From Lachnospiraceae bacterium (GTDB taxonomy: Bacteria > Bacillota > Clostridia > Lachnospirales > Lachnospiraceae): 36,549 nucleotides of DNA. Positions 1 to 7,887 of the stretch are shown here, one piece after another. The stretch covers positions 1 through 36,549 of the forward strand of contig JALFHZ010000074.1 of assembly GCA_022776445.1 (NCBI GenBank). The letters run 5' to 3'. Within the stretch, counting starts at the first letter, position 1, and the number at the start of each line of letters is the position of its first letter. The notes under the pieces are model-generated. The model saw only the letters and a program-made list of their open reading frames with translations. It searched no databases and was not told the DNA's origin. The translations under genes and the position numbers were made by a program.

Positions 1-1655
1 TGAAAATTGAAGATGAGCTGAAAGAATATGGATATGTGACAGAAGAACAGCTGGATCAGGCGATGGAATATCAGAAGGAACATAAAGGAATGCGTCTTAG
101 CACTGCCCTGGTGGAGCTTGGGGCGATTACCGAGCGGCGTATGCTGGAAATTCTGGCATCCTGCATGAAGCTTGAGATGGGATGCGTGGATCAGATGGGG
201 GTGGATCTGGAAGCCGTGCAGATCATTCCCATGGAGGTGGCACAGCGGTACCGGATTCTGGGTACGGCAGTGGACGGGGATATCCTCACGGTTCTGACCA
301 ATGATCCGTTGAATTATTATGGGCTGGAGGATGTCAGACAGACAACGGGGATGAATCTCAGGATTCTTCTCTGTGAAGGGAAAGAGCTGGATCAGGCCAT
401 ACGCTGCTGCTATGCGGAGGTGCGCGCCAGACAGGCCGCTTCGCAGGTCAACGACAGCCCCAGGCCGAAGATGGAACCGCTGGAAGTGGAAGAGGGGGAT
501 GGCGATGCGCCGGTTATCCATCTGCTCAACAGTCTGGTAGAACGTGCTTATCATCAGAATGCAAGTGATATTCATCTGGAACTGTTTGAGGATAAAACCG
601 TAGTCCGGATGAGAATAGATGGAATCATTCAGGAGTATGTAACGCTTCAGAAGCGTGTGCACGCATCCCTGATTGCCAGGATTAAGATTCTGAGTGACCT
701 GGATATTGCAAAGCGGCAGGTTCCGCAGGACGGGCACTGCCAGATGAAGATTGACGGGAAAACAGTACATATGAGAATTTCGGTGATGCCCACAGTTTTT
801 GGAGAAAAGGCCGTGATTCGTCTGCTGGCCGGTAATACCCGGATCGATCACGCGGGGACATTTGGCATGAGCCTTCCGGTGTATGAAACGGTAACCCGGA
901 TGCTGCGGGCACCGCATGGTCTGATCTACATCACAGGGCCTACCGGCTCCGGTAAGACCACGACGCTCTATATGATACTTCAGGAACTGGCAAAGCGTCA
1001 GGTTAATATTGTGACGATTGAGGATCCGGTGGAACGGAATCTTCCGAAAATCAATCAGAGTCAGGTGAATCCGGCAGCCGGTCTGACTTTTGAGACAGGG
1101 CTTCGAGCATTGCTGCGGCAGGATCCGGACATGATCATGGTGGGAGAAACCAGAGATCGGGAAACGGCATCCATTTCCGTGCGTGCGGCAATCACCGGTC
1201 ACCTGGTATTCAGTACGCTGCACACCAATGACGCGCTTTCCGCGATTGTGCGCCTGAAGGACATGGGAGCAGAACCATATCTTGTGGCGGATTCCCTGAC
1301 CGGTGTGGTTGCTCAGCGCCTGATCCGAAAACTTTGTCCGGAATGTGCCGCGGAGGTGGAGGCGGATGAAGAAACAAAGGCAGCTCTCGGAATTCCGGTT
1401 ACAAAAATCCGGGTTCCCGTCGGCTGTCCACGCTGTCGCCATACCGGTTACTCCGGTCGGATTGCCATCCATGAAGCAGTCTGTGTGGATCGAAAATTAA
1501 GGGAAATGATAGCTGCGGATGTGGGAATGGAAGCGATTCGTGCCTATGCAAAGCAGGAACTGAACATGAAGACCATGAGGGAAAACGGAGCGGTGCTGGT
1601 GGCTGAAGGCATTACCAGTGTGAATGAGTGGAGAAGGGCGGTTTACTATGAATAA
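1..1655 (+). CDS. pilB: GspE/PilB-type pilus assembly ATPase (5' end at window edge)
   Basis: This is a hexameric secretion ATPase that powers pilin polymerisation at the inner face of the membrane. The reading frame is open to the window edge, and bases 1-2 (TG) followed by a Lys codon fit an NTG start whose first base lies just outside. The GTG at 36 is internal to a conserved-looking MshEN N-terminal domain, so I do not use it. The Walker A motif GPTGSGKT is at nt 936-959, the Walker B/Asp-box region DPDMIMVGE follows near 1123, and a tetracysteine zinc site (CPEC, then CPRC about 30 residues later) lies near 1335-1437, all standard for GspE/PilB. The stop overlaps the next gene by 8 bp, so the genes are translationally linked. 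The pilin-like genes downstream support a type IV pilus or competence pseudopilus role. GspE of a type II secretion system is the alternative name. Confidence 0.93.
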   Translation, partial: KIEDELKEYGYVTEEQLDQAMEYQKEHKGMRLSTALVELGAITERRMLEILASCMKLEMGCVDQMGVDLEAVQIIPMEVAQRYRILGTAVDGDILTVLTNDPLNYYGLEDVRQTTGMNLRILLCEGKELDQAIRCCYAEVRARQAASQVNDSPRPKMEPLEVEEGDGDAPVIHLLNSLVERAYHQNASDIHLELFEDKTVVRMRIDGIIQEYVTLQKRVHASLIARIKILSDLDIAKRQVPQDGHCQMKIDGKTVHMRISVMPTVFGEKAVIRLLAGNTRIDHAGTFGMSLPVYETVTRMLRAPHGLIYITGPTGSGKTTTLYMILQELAKRQVNIVTIEDPVERNLPKINQSQVNPAAGLTFETGLRALLRQDPDMIMVGETRDRETASISVRAAITGHLVFSTLHTNDALSAIVRLKDMGAEPYLVADSLTGVVAQRLIRKLCPECAAEVEADEETKAALGIPVTKIRVPVGCPRCRHTGYSGRIAIHEAVCVDRKLREMIAADVGMEAIRAYAKQELNMKTMRENGAVLVAEGITSVNEWRRAVYYE

Positions 1656-2067
1656 GCGGGGATCTGCCCTGATCCAGGTGCTTCTTGTGATGACGGCAGC
1701 AGTTATGATATCGTGTGGGACACTGCGGGCAGCAGCGTTTGCCATGCGCAGTACGGAGCGGAGAATACGAAAAGAGCAATGCGAAATCCTTGCGTCATCC
1801 ATTGCCCTGGTACTTCAGGAAAAGCAGTTTGAGGCAGGAACAGAGCCGTGGAATTCCGGGACATCCGTTGTCTTTGAATTGGAGACGGAAATACTGCCGG
1901 GCAGAACGGCTGTGGAATGGTTTCGGTCGGGGACGGAGGAAGCTTCAGAGGTTCTTGCCATCCGTGTTACAACGTCGATCCGGGATGCGTCCGCGACGGT
2001 TACGGTTCCTTATGAACCGGATGCGCAGTGTGCGGAGTACGGGAATGAACAGGAAGGGGACGAGTGA
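1648..2067 (+). CDS. Minor pseudopilin-like protein (GspK/PilX-like N-terminus)
   Basis: This protein of 139 residues has a single N-terminal hydrophobic helix preceded by NKRG and beginning SALIQVLLV, then a polar domain. The pattern Arg-Gly-x-Ala-Leu-Ile is that of GspK/PilX-type minor pilins, which usually lack the Glu at mature position 5; here that position is Gln. The protein is much shorter than true GspK and lacks its large inserted domain. I chose ATG 1648, behind a GAAGGG motif, over the in-frame ATG at 1624 because it places the signature at the very N-terminus. It overlaps the end of the ATPase gene by 8 bp and abuts the next pilin gene. Its function is inferred from its position and its N-terminal helix only. 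Confidence 0.7.
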   Translation: MNKRGSALIQVLLVMTAAVMISCGTLRAAAFAMRSTERRIRKEQCEILASSIALVLQEKQFEAGTEPWNSGTSVVFELETEILPGRTAVEWFRSGTEEASEVLAIRVTTSIRDASATVTVPYEPDAQCAEYGNEQEGDE

Positions 2068-2069
2068 AG

Positions 2070-2432
2070 ATGAAGGTTTTCAGATTTGACAGAAGGGGAA
2101 CAACGATCGTCGAAGTGATTGTGGCATTCGCTGTTTTGATGATGCTTGTTTCGATGGTTAACGGTAGTCTGAAAATGGCTCTCGACATGACAGAGAGGAG
2201 CCGCAGGAGGAGGGAGGCATCCGGAGAACTTCTGCGGGAGTATTACCTGGGAGAGGAGTCCGGAGAAACGGGTGTGAAAAGGCAGGACAGCAAGGCAGTG
2301 CTGGAATTTGTACAGAGAGAAGGCGGGGATCGGTTTCAGATGGATGTGATCGTTCGGCAGTATTCCGGGGAATCCGGCACACTTTATGAGGTGGTTTCGG
2401 AGCTTCCGGCTGATGCGGAGGAGAGGCCATGA
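2070..2432 (+). CDS. Prepilin-like protein with type IV N-methylation site
   Basis: This protein of 120 residues begins with a short basic leader ending RRG, followed by TTIVEVIVAFAVL. It has the prepilin peptidase pattern with Gly at -1, Glu at mature position 5 and a hydrophobic helix that would form the pilus core. The remainder is a short polar domain with many Arg and Glu residues. ATG 2070 lies 9 bases behind AGGAAGGGGA; GTG 2064 in the same frame has worse spacing. The gene follows the GspK/PilX-like gene directly and shares an ATGA overlap with the next prepilin. It is probably a minor pilin of a competence or type IV pilus; the exact family is not recognisable. Confidence 0.78.
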   Translation: MKVFRFDRRGTTIVEVIVAFAVLMMLVSMVNGSLKMALDMTERSRRRREASGELLREYYLGEESGETGVKRQDSKAVLEFVQREGGDRFQMDVIVRQYSGESGTLYEVVSELPADAEERP

Positions 2433-2881
2433 GAATCGCAGACAGCCAAAAGGGAATGACGATGGTGGAGGTGATTGCGGCACTGGCTCTGACGGGTATG
2501 GTCATGGCAGCTACATCCGCTGCTTTTGGATTTTGTATGCGTATGAGCCTGAGGATAGAGGCATCTGCGCGTGCGGAACGGGTCGGTGAAGGACTGCTGG
2601 ATGTGATTGCAGATGCAGTTCGGATGGATGGATTGCCGGAATCGGAGGAAGAATTTCTGTCAGAACGGATCGAGGAAGCATTATATCGCGGCTTTTCGGT
2701 GGAACAGCTGTCTTTTACCCGGGTGGAACCGGAAAAGCATCCGGATGTGGTCCGGATTGATCTGATTTTGTGCGAGGAACGCACCGGTATTTCTTTCAAA
2801 GCGTCGGATTATGTCCGATTATACGAAGCGTATATGCCAGAAGAGGACGATATCCCGCTGCTGGATGATATTCCGCGATGA
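2429..2881 (+). CDS. Prepilin-like protein with type IV N-methylation site
   Basis: This 150-residue protein opens with a ten-residue leader ending KG and then MTMVEVIAALALTGMVM, with Gly at -1 and Glu at mature position 5 ahead of a hydrophobic helix, so a prepilin peptidase should process it. The C-terminal part is acidic and has no domain I recognise. The start overlaps the previous stop (ATGA), implying translational coupling. It ends the pilin cluster: an 86-base gap containing a good promoter separates it from comEA. It is likely a minor pilin of the PilW/ComGF type by position, but that is inference. Confidence 0.78.
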   Translation: MRIADSQKGMTMVEVIAALALTGMVMAATSAAFGFCMRMSLRIEASARAERVGEGLLDVIADAVRMDGLPESEEEFLSERIEEALYRGFSVEQLSFTRVEPEKHPDVVRIDLILCEERTGISFKASDYVRLYEAYMPEEDDIPLLDDIPR

Positions 2882-2896
2882 TTCACAAAATATCGC

Positions 2897-2925
2897 TTGT
2901 ATTTGGCGGGTTATTTCGGTAAAAT
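2897..2925 (+). promoter_or_regulatory. Sigma-A-type promoter for comEA
   Basis: TTGTAT at 2897-2902 and TAAAAT at 2920-2925 are separated by 17 bases and lie 42 bases upstream of the comEA start, in the only gap between the pilin genes and comEA. Five of six -10 bases match consensus. No terminator with a T-tract is visible in this gap, so read-through from the pilin operon is also possible. Confidence 0.6.
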
Positions 2926-2967
2926 AGGGATAGGCTGAATTGGGAATTCTCTCGGAAAGAGGGAATC

Positions 2968-3588
2968 ATGAAAAGGTGGATAAGATGTTTCGGCAAATGG
3001 CTGGCGCTGGCTGTATGGATACTGGCGGCCGGCTTTTGTTACAGTTGCGGACAGCAGGAGGGAGAACGGTTCCTGCTGCAGAAGGAAACTGTGCAGGAAG
3101 CAGAAACCGTGCAGGAAGCGGAAACCGGACAGAAGGCAAAGACGCAGCAGGAGGAGACTCGCCCCGGCTGTTTTGTGCATGTCTGCGGTGAAGTGATGCA
3201 GCCGGGAGTCTATGAGCTGAGCGAAGGACAGCGGGTCTATGAGGCGATCGCCATGGCCGGGGGCTTTACGGAGTCTGCGGCACAGTCTGCTCTGAATCTG
3301 GCGGAACCGGTGCATGACGGCATGAAGCTGGAAGTTCCGGATCAGGAGCAGGCAGCCCGGCTGATTTCAGATATCGGGACAGATTCCGCAGGAACGGTCG
3401 ATATCAATACCGCTTCGAAGGAGCAGCTGCAGACGCTGCGCGGAATCGGAGAGGCGCGGGCAGAGGACATCATCCGTTACCGGCAGGAGCACGGGAGATT
3501 TGAGCAGATTGAGGATATCATGAAAGTTCCGGGCATTAAGAATTCAGCCTTTGAAAAGATAAAAGATGATATTTCGGTGAGCCCCTGA
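2968..3588 (+). CDS. comEA: ComEA-type DNA-binding competence protein
   Basis: ComEA is a membrane-anchored double-stranded DNA receptor used in DNA uptake. Residues 10-27 form an N-terminal membrane anchor, followed by a Gln/Glu/Thr-rich linker with three tandem six-residue repeats (about 42-59), an SLBB domain (about 68-123, starting CFVHVCGEVMQPGVY) and two helix-hairpin-helix motifs (about 142-204, with VDINTASKEQL and LRGIGEARA). This order and the 206-residue length match ComEA of Firmicutes. The start has GAAAGAGGGAATC upstream. The preceding pilin/ATPase genes suggest that uptake machinery is grouped here, but no comEC is present in the window. I am confident of the family; whether the strain is naturally competent is unknown. 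Confidence 0.92.
   Translation: MKRWIRCFGKWLALAVWILAAGFCYSCGQQEGERFLLQKETVQEAETVQEAETGQKAKTQQEETRPGCFVHVCGEVMQPGVYELSEGQRVYEAIAMAGGFTESAAQSALNLAEPVHDGMKLEVPDQEQAARLISDIGTDSAGTVDINTASKEQLQTLRGIGEARAEDIIRYRQEHGRFEQIEDIMKVPGIKNSAFEKIKDDISVSP
3091..3144 (+). repeat. 18-bp tandem repeat in the comEA linker
   Basis: Two near-identical 18-base units (3091-3108 and 3109-3126, differing at one base) and a diverged third (3127-3144) encode the six-residue unit VQEAET in the linker between membrane anchor and SLBB domain. Variation in copy number would change the reach of the DNA-binding domain through the wall. Confidence 0.8.
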
Positions 3589-3627
3589 CGGACGGGGCAT
3601 TGGGATGATAGACAGTGAGGAGAGAAT

Positions 3628-4326
3628 ATGGCGAAGATTCTGGTAGTAGACGATGAAAAGCTGATTGTGAAGGGCATCCGTTTCAGCCTGGAGCAGGATG
3701 GAATGGAAGTGGACTGTGCGTACGACGGAGAAGAGGCGATCAATCTGGCAAAAGAGAAGGAGTATGATGTGGTGCTTCTGGATGTGATGCTTCCGAAGTA
3801 TGACGGATTTGAGGTGTGTCAGGCGATCCGGGAGTTTTCCGAGATGCCGATTATCATGCTGACGGCCAAGGGCGGTGATATGGATAAGATCCTGGGGCTG
3901 GAGTACGGTGCAGACGATTATATCACAAAGCCGTTCAATATACTGGAGGTAAAGGCACGGATCAAGGCGATTATGCGCCGGAATTCCAAGAAGGCCCGGA
4001 GGGCGCAGCAGGAGAACAGCCAGATGGTGACAGCCGGTGATCTCAAGCTGGATCGGGAAGGCAGAAGGGTGTTTATCGGCGGAAAGGAGATCAATCTGAC
4101 TGCGAAGGAATTTGATCTTCTGGAGCTTCTGGCATGCAACCCGAACAAGGTGTACAGCCGTGAGGCGCTGCTGTCGATTGTATGGGGCAACAAGGCGTCC
4201 GAGTCGGGGGATGTACGGACTGTGGATGTCCATGTGCGCCGCCTGCGTGAGAAGATTGAGCCGAGCCCGAGCGATCCGAAGTATGTGCATACCAAGTGGG
4301 GAGTAGGCTATTATTTCCGCGCCTAG
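3628..4326 (+). CDS. OmpR/PhoB-family response regulator, orphan
   Basis: This is a two-component transcription factor of 232 residues. The receiver domain (1-118) carries the acidic pair at D8/D9, the phosphoacceptor D52 in LLDVMLPKYDG, T79 and K101. A winged-helix DNA-binding domain (about 132-231) ends with VDVHVRRLREKIE and the wing sequence KWGVGYYFR. ATG 3628 lies behind GAGGAGAG. Its receiver resembles the WalR/PhoP group. No histidine kinase is adjacent: the neighbours are comEA and a GNAT gene. Its partner and regulon therefore cannot be told from this window. Confidence 0.93.
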   Translation: MAKILVVDDEKLIVKGIRFSLEQDGMEVDCAYDGEEAINLAKEKEYDVVLLDVMLPKYDGFEVCQAIREFSEMPIIMLTAKGGDMDKILGLEYGADDYITKPFNILEVKARIKAIMRRNSKKARRAQQENSQMVTAGDLKLDREGRRVFIGGKEINLTAKEFDLLELLACNPNKVYSREALLSIVWGNKASESGDVRTVDVHVRRLREKIEPSPSDPKYVHTKWGVGYYFRA

Positions 4327-4393
4327 ATGAAAGAATGGGTGCCGGGAATGCGCGGAACCGGCACAGATTTTAGAACAACGAGGGAGAATGATG

Positions 4394-4882
4394 ATGGATA
4401 TTCGAATCAGACAGGTGACACCGGAGGATCTGGATGCTGTGACACATGTGGAGGCTGTGTGCTTCCCGGAGGCGGAGGCGGCGACAAGAGAGTCTCTGGA
4501 GCAGAGAATCGCGGCTTTTCCGGAGAGTTTTTTTGTGGCGGAAAAGGATGGAGAAATTATCGGATTTATCAACGGCTGTGTGACGGATGAACGCACCATC
4601 CGGGATGAGATGTTTGAAGATGCAGGACTGCATAATCCGAACGGAGCATATCAAAGTATTTTCGGTCTGGATGTATTGCCGGAATACCAGCATCACGGAC
4701 TGGCATCCCGACTGATGCGCCATTTGATCGCGGATGCCAGGGAGAAGGGCAGAAAGGGATTGATTCTGACCTGCAAGGACCGCCTGATCGGTTTTTATGA
4801 GACCTTTGGCTACCGCAGTCTTGGAATTTCAGCTTCCGTGCATGGCGGCGCGGTCTGGTATGATATGATTCTGGAACTGTAA
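4394..4882 (+). CDS. GNAT-family N-acetyltransferase
   Basis: This is an acetyl-CoA-dependent acyltransferase of about 162 residues. The fold is shown by the N-terminal MDIRIRQVTPEDLDAV strand-helix, the central FGLDVLPEYQHHGLASRLM segment (the acetyl-CoA pyrophosphate-binding Q/R-x-x-G-x-A motif), and the C-terminal CKDRLIGFYETFGYR loop. Three ATG codons follow one another at 4388, 4391 and 4394; I chose 4394 because it sits 7 bases behind AGGGAG. The substrate is unknown. The overall pattern resembles the arylalkylamine/polyamine-type branch, but that is weak. It lies in the same direction as the acyltransferase gene and 17 bases before it. Confidence 0.88.
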   Translation: MDIRIRQVTPEDLDAVTHVEAVCFPEAEAATRESLEQRIAAFPESFFVAEKDGEIIGFINGCVTDERTIRDEMFEDAGLHNPNGAYQSIFGLDVLPEYQHHGLASRLMRHLIADAREKGRKGLILTCKDRLIGFYETFGYRSLGISASVHGGAVWYDMILEL

Positions 4883-4899
4883 AGGAAAAGAGGTGTGGG

Positions 4900-6357
4900 A
4901 TGGACAAGAACATTGGTTGGCGGAGATTGGATAATACGGCGAAAATTTTCCCGGTGATCGCCAATAAAGATATGAGCCAGGTGTTCCGGATGTCCGTGAC
5001 CCTGAAGAGTCCGGTGGATCCTGAGCTTCTGCAGCAGGCGCTGGAAGACATTCTTCCGCATATCAGCAAGTTCCGCGTGAAAATGCGCCGCGGACTGTTC
5101 TGGTACTATTTCGAGGAGAATGAGAAGATCCCTCAGGTGCAGAGGGAGAATACGTATCCGTGTCGCTTTATTGATCCGCATCGGAATCGCAGATTCCTCT
5201 TCCGTGTGACGTACTATGAGTGCCGGATCAACCTGGAGGTATTTCATGCGCTGACGGATGGTCTGGGGGCTGTGACATTTTTGAAAAGCCTGGTCTGCCG
5301 TTATCTGGACCTGAAGCGCGGTGTGGACGAATACTGGTGTGACAGTGATGCGTTTGCGCCGGAGGAAAAGGAGTTTCAGGTGGAGGACAGTTATCTGGAG
5401 AACTACCAGGAAACCTTGCACCGCAGCTACAGCTCCAGCCCGGCTTACCAGCTTTCGGGGAAATATTTAAGTCTTGGAACGGGGCAGGTGCTGCACGGTT
5501 ATGTGAATGTGAAAGCACTCAAGAATATCTGTCGGCGTCATGAGGTCAGCATTACCAAATATCTGGCTGCGGTTATGATCTGGTCGATCTGGAAGGAATA
5601 TCTGGGCGGACGTGCCTGCAGGCTGCCGGTTGCGCTGAATCTTCCGGTTAATCTGCGTGCATTTTTCGGTTCGGAAACCATGTCGAATTTTTTCGCGGTG
5701 ACGATCATCGGGTATCTGTTTCGGAAACCGGATATGGATTTTGATACGCTTCTGGGGATTGTCAGCCGTCAGATGGATCGCAAGATCGAGAAGCAGAGAC
5801 TGCTGGAGAACATTTCCTATAATGTTTCCAATGAGAAAAAATGGTATCTTCGTGTGATCCCGCTTGTGCTGAAGCGTCCGGCTCTGGCCTGGATGTTTCA
5901 GATGAAGGATCGCTCCTACACGATGACGCTGTCGAATGTGGGGCTGATTCAGGTGGAGCCGGAGTATGCTTCCGGGATTGAACGGTTCCATATGATGATC
6001 GGTGTATCCAGGCGTCAGCCGCTCAAGTGCGGCGTGTGCGCATTTGGAGATGAGGTGGTGATCACCTTTACGTCCGTGTTCAGTGACAGCCGCCTCCAGC
6101 ATCGTTTTTTCAAAAAACTGAAGGAGGATGGTCTGTCGGTGCGTCTGGAGGGCAATGACCTGTCGGCAGTCCGGAAACGTGACATGTATCCGCGTCTGCG
6201 CAGAGTTCTGATTCTGCGCCGCGGAGGAGAGGCGAAGGCATCCCGTCTTGTCAGAAAGGCGGGGCATACCGGAGAGACGGCGGCGAAGGGCCTGAGAGAT
6301 TACCTTGCCGGACGCCGTGACTGGAAGGAGGAGCTGAACCGGCGGCTCCATGTATAG
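4900..6357 (+). CDS. Condensation-fold acyltransferase (alcohol acetyltransferase-like)
   Basis: This 485-residue protein resembles the chloramphenicol-acetyltransferase-fold superfamily that includes PapA, wax-ester synthases and alcohol acetyltransferases. The active-site motif appears as FHALTDG at residues 115-121: His116, Asp120 and Gly121 match the second His, Asp and Gly of HHxxxDG, while the first His is Phe, which many members tolerate. A later MTLSNVG segment fits the conserved strand near the acceptor channel. The C-terminal part is rich in Arg/Lys. The start has AAGAGGTGTGGG upstream. The esterase gene begins 14 bases after the stop, so the two are probably co-transcribed and may add and remove the same acyl group. 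Donor and acceptor are unknown. Confidence 0.78.
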   Translation: MDKNIGWRRLDNTAKIFPVIANKDMSQVFRMSVTLKSPVDPELLQQALEDILPHISKFRVKMRRGLFWYYFEENEKIPQVQRENTYPCRFIDPHRNRRFLFRVTYYECRINLEVFHALTDGLGAVTFLKSLVCRYLDLKRGVDEYWCDSDAFAPEEKEFQVEDSYLENYQETLHRSYSSSPAYQLSGKYLSLGTGQVLHGYVNVKALKNICRRHEVSITKYLAAVMIWSIWKEYLGGRACRLPVALNLPVNLRAFFGSETMSNFFAVTIIGYLFRKPDMDFDTLLGIVSRQMDRKIEKQRLLENISYNVSNEKKWYLRVIPLVLKRPALAWMFQMKDRSYTMTLSNVGLIQVEPEYASGIERFHMMIGVSRRQPLKCGVCAFGDEVVITFTSVFSDSRLQHRFFKKLKEDGLSVRLEGNDLSAVRKRDMYPRLRRVLILRRGGEAKASRLVRKAGHTGETAAKGLRDYLAGRRDWKEELNRRLHV

Positions 6358-6371
6358 ACGAAGGTGATGGA

Positions 6372-7367
6372 ATGAGACAGGATAAGGTAAGCCTGCGCGG
6401 AAAACTGGTACGGGATGTGATGAAAAACATGATGGACTCGGCTATGGGACACAAGTTCCAGACCGGGGAATACCGGATGAATCCCGTTGAGCCTGCGTGG
6501 GTCTGCCCGGATGAATATGAATACGAGATTGTGGAGATGGAGCAGTTTCATATGGAATACCTGCGGCCGGCAGAGGTGTGCACCGGCCGGGTGGTGCTTC
6601 AGCTTCACGGCGGCGGTTATATCGGACCGATGAAGAATATTTACCGTGATTTTGCGGTTCAGTATTCCAGAAGAACCATGGGGGGCGATGTGCTGACGGT
6701 GGATTACCGTGTGGCACCGGAATATCCGTTCCCTGCGGCTCTGGAAGATGCGGTGAAGGCTTACCGATGGCTGCTGAATGAGAGGAAGTATGCGCCGGAT
6801 AAGATTGTGATTGCCGGTGATTCGGCAGGCGGCGGATTGGCACTGGCACTGGTATTATATCTGCGGGATCATGAGATACCGCTTCCGGCGGGGGTGATTG
6901 CCATGTCACCGTGGACCGATCTGACTTGCAGCGGAGAATCCTATGAGACGAATTTTGACCGGGATCCTCAGTTTGGGGGGACCAAGGACAATATGCTCTA
7001 TCACAGCAGTTATATCGGAGAGGCGGATCCGAAGCATCCGTACCTTTCTCCGGTATTTGGAGATTTCTCGGGATTTCCGCCGGTGCTTCTGCAGGTGGGA
7101 AGCGAAGAGGTCCTGCTGAGTGATACGCTTCGTGTGGCAGATAAGCTGCGGAAGGCGGGCAGCCGGCTTCGCGTAACGGTTTATGACGGCATGTTCCATG
7201 TGTTTCAGATGGCATACCGCCTGATTCCCGAGAGCCGGGAGGCATGGGAAGAGGTCGGTGTGTTCCTGCGCATCATCTACGGACTGCGCAGAAGCCCTTC
7301 CGGGAAAGCGGTCCGGCGGGTGAAGTCCGGACGTTTCACGCCGCGGAAAAAGATGACAGACATTTGA
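6372..7367 (+). CDS. Alpha/beta hydrolase, hormone-sensitive lipase/acetyl esterase family
   Basis: This serine hydrolase of 331 residues is predicted to cleave short-chain acyl esters. It shows the oxyanion-hole motif HGGG (79-82), the nucleophile elbow GDSAG with Ser151, and a C-terminal FHVF with His276. The acid is in the GSEEVLLSD region; the position usually occupied by Asp is Glu246, so either Glu246 or Asp251 may serve. The C-terminal 30 residues are strongly basic ([17 protein letters not shown]) and could bind envelope polymers or membrane. It has no signal peptide. The start is behind AAGGTGATGG. The upstream acyltransferase suggests a linked acylation/deacylation pair. rlmH follows after 10 bases. 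Confidence 0.9.
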   Translation: MRQDKVSLRGKLVRDVMKNMMDSAMGHKFQTGEYRMNPVEPAWVCPDEYEYEIVEMEQFHMEYLRPAEVCTGRVVLQLHGGGYIGPMKNIYRDFAVQYSRRTMGGDVLTVDYRVAPEYPFPAALEDAVKAYRWLLNERKYAPDKIVIAGDSAGGGLALALVLYLRDHEIPLPAGVIAMSPWTDLTCSGESYETNFDRDPQFGGTKDNMLYHSSYIGEADPKHPYLSPVFGDFSGFPPVLLQVGSEEVLLSDTLRVADKLRKAGSRLRVTVYDGMFHVFQMAYRLIPESREAWEEVGVFLRIIYGLRRSPSGKAVRRVKSGRFTPRKKMTDI

Positions 7368-7377
7368 GGAAGGCAGA

Positions 7378-7857
7378 ATGAAAATTACACTGATTACCGT
7401 TGGAAAAATCAAGGAGAAATTTTTCACTGATGCGATTGCGGAATACAGCAAGCGCCTGAGCCGTTACTGTAAGCTTGAGATCGTACAGGTGGCAGATGAG
7501 AAGACTCCGGATCGTGCAAGTGAAGCGGAGGAGCGACAGATCCGGGAGAAGGAGGGAGAACGCATCCTGGCCCAGATCCGGGAAGGCACCTATGTGATTG
7601 CACTGGCGATCGAAGGTCAGATGCTGGATTCGGAGCAGCTGGCGGCGCGGATTGAGCAGCTTGGTGTCAGCGGGCAGAGCCAGATCGCCATGATTATCGG
7701 CGGTTCTCTGGGATTGTCTGAAGCGGTGCTGAAGCGGGCGGATTACAAACTGAGTTTTTCTAAGATGACCTTTCCGCACCAGCTGATGCGGGTGATTCTG
7801 CTGGAACAGATTTACCGAAGTTTCCGGATTATTGCAGGAGAACCGTATCATAAGTAG
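7378..7857 (+). CDS. rlmH: 23S rRNA pseudouridine-1915 N3-methyltransferase
   Basis: RlmH methylates the pseudouridine in helix 69 of 23S rRNA using S-adenosylmethionine. The 159-residue length is exactly that of the family. The protein begins [15 protein letters not shown], contains the SPOUT-knot segment [18 protein letters not shown] and ends with the conserved [19 protein letters not shown] block, in which the C-terminal Tyr-His are substrate-site residues in the family. ATG 7378 follows GAGGAAGGCAG. It sits at the end of the acyltransferase-esterase run, but its role is unrelated housekeeping. Confidence 0.97.
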   Translation: MKITLITVGKIKEKFFTDAIAEYSKRLSRYCKLEIVQVADEKTPDRASEAEERQIREKEGERILAQIREGTYVIALAIEGQMLDSEQLAARIEQLGVSGQSQIAMIIGGSLGLSEAVLKRADYKLSFSKMTFPHQLMRVILLEQIYRSFRIIAGEPYHK

Positions 7858-7887
7858 CATATTTTAATGAAAAGGAGGATTTTTCAT

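Noticed and set aside
3581-3598. GCCCC/GGGGC hairpin at the end of comEA as a terminator
   Set aside because: The stem is only five pairs and no T-tract follows, so termination is not supported.
3544-4599. Long open frame on the minus strand opposite the response regulator
   Set aside because: It is a shadow of the regulator and GNAT genes, with no ribosome site or recognisable domain.
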